NCBI GenBank assembly: GCA_002350845.1
Contig: DEFL01000023.1
Coordinates: 1 to 12,820 of the forward strand
Reading direction: 5' to 3'
Length of the DNA stretch: 12,820 nucleotides
Origin: Christensenella sp. UBA2853
Lineage (GTDB): Bacteria; Bacillota; Clostridia; Christensenellales; Aristaeellaceae
Position 1 is the stretch's first letter. Each line of letters starts with the position of its first letter. A program made the translations under genes and the position numbers. Shown in pieces: positions 12,804 to 12,820 of the stretch. A model generated the notes under the pieces. That model made no database searches, was not told where the DNA came from, and saw only the letters and a program-made list of their open reading frames with translations.

Positions 12804-12812
12804 TGATATAAT
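12804..12812 (+). promoter_or_regulatory. Extended -10 element of a rightward promoter
   Basis: TGATATAAT is a perfect extended -10 (TGnTATAAT) on the plus strand, with only a weak -35 (TTAGCC, 12783-12788) that overlaps the inverted repeat. It suggests a divergent gene starting beyond the window. Confidence 0.45.
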
Positions 12813-12820
12813 CATTCCAG

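Overview
The window looks like a chromosomal accessory region of a Bacillota bacterium, most likely a gut or rumen Clostridia. This is inferred from the gene families (DegV, a UgtP/MGDG-synthase-like glycosyltransferase, a HxlR-type regulator, a CBM9-like protein, DUF3795) and from strong AGGAGG-type ribosome binding sites. No rRNA, tRNA, CRISPR array, integrase or intact transposase is visible. Every gene I can support lies on the minus strand, so transcription runs from high to low coordinates.

Right part (about 12820 to 8170). A promoter at 12706-12734 drives a fatty-acid-binding DegV protein and a UgtP-like glycosyltransferase, a plausible lipid pair closed by a hairpin at 10532-10570. 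A perfect 31-bp palindrome (10489-10519) and a near-consensus promoter (10455-10483) precede a tight four-gene redox operon: a PNPOx-like FMN split-barrel protein, a HxlR-type regulator with a single Cys14, a radical SAM protein and a nitroreductase. It ends at an intrinsic terminator (8169-8199).

Middle part (about 8100 to 4470). Here lie a cytoplasmic CBM9-like protein, a stand-alone adenylate-forming ligase translationally coupled to an iron-sulfur flavoprotein-type reductase, and a small zinc-ribbon gene broken by a one-base frameshift in an A7 run. An IS200/IS605-like hairpin sits at the end of the broken gene.

Left part (about 4400 to 1). This is the most unusual region: six unrelated single genes (GNAT, P-loop kinase, DUF3795, SAM methyltransferase, GNAT, serine beta-lactamase-like hydrolase), all in one orientation. 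They are separated by copies of one imperfectly palindromic repeat of about 60-90 bp that begins at or near each stop codon and ends at the next ribosome binding site. One junction carries two copies with no gene between them; the array edge near 4400 carries only half a repeat. The layout is that of an integron-like gene cassette array, but the repeat does not match the canonical attC consensus and no recombinase is in view. It may be an undescribed cassette system, or an ERIC-like intergenic repeat family that also couples translation.
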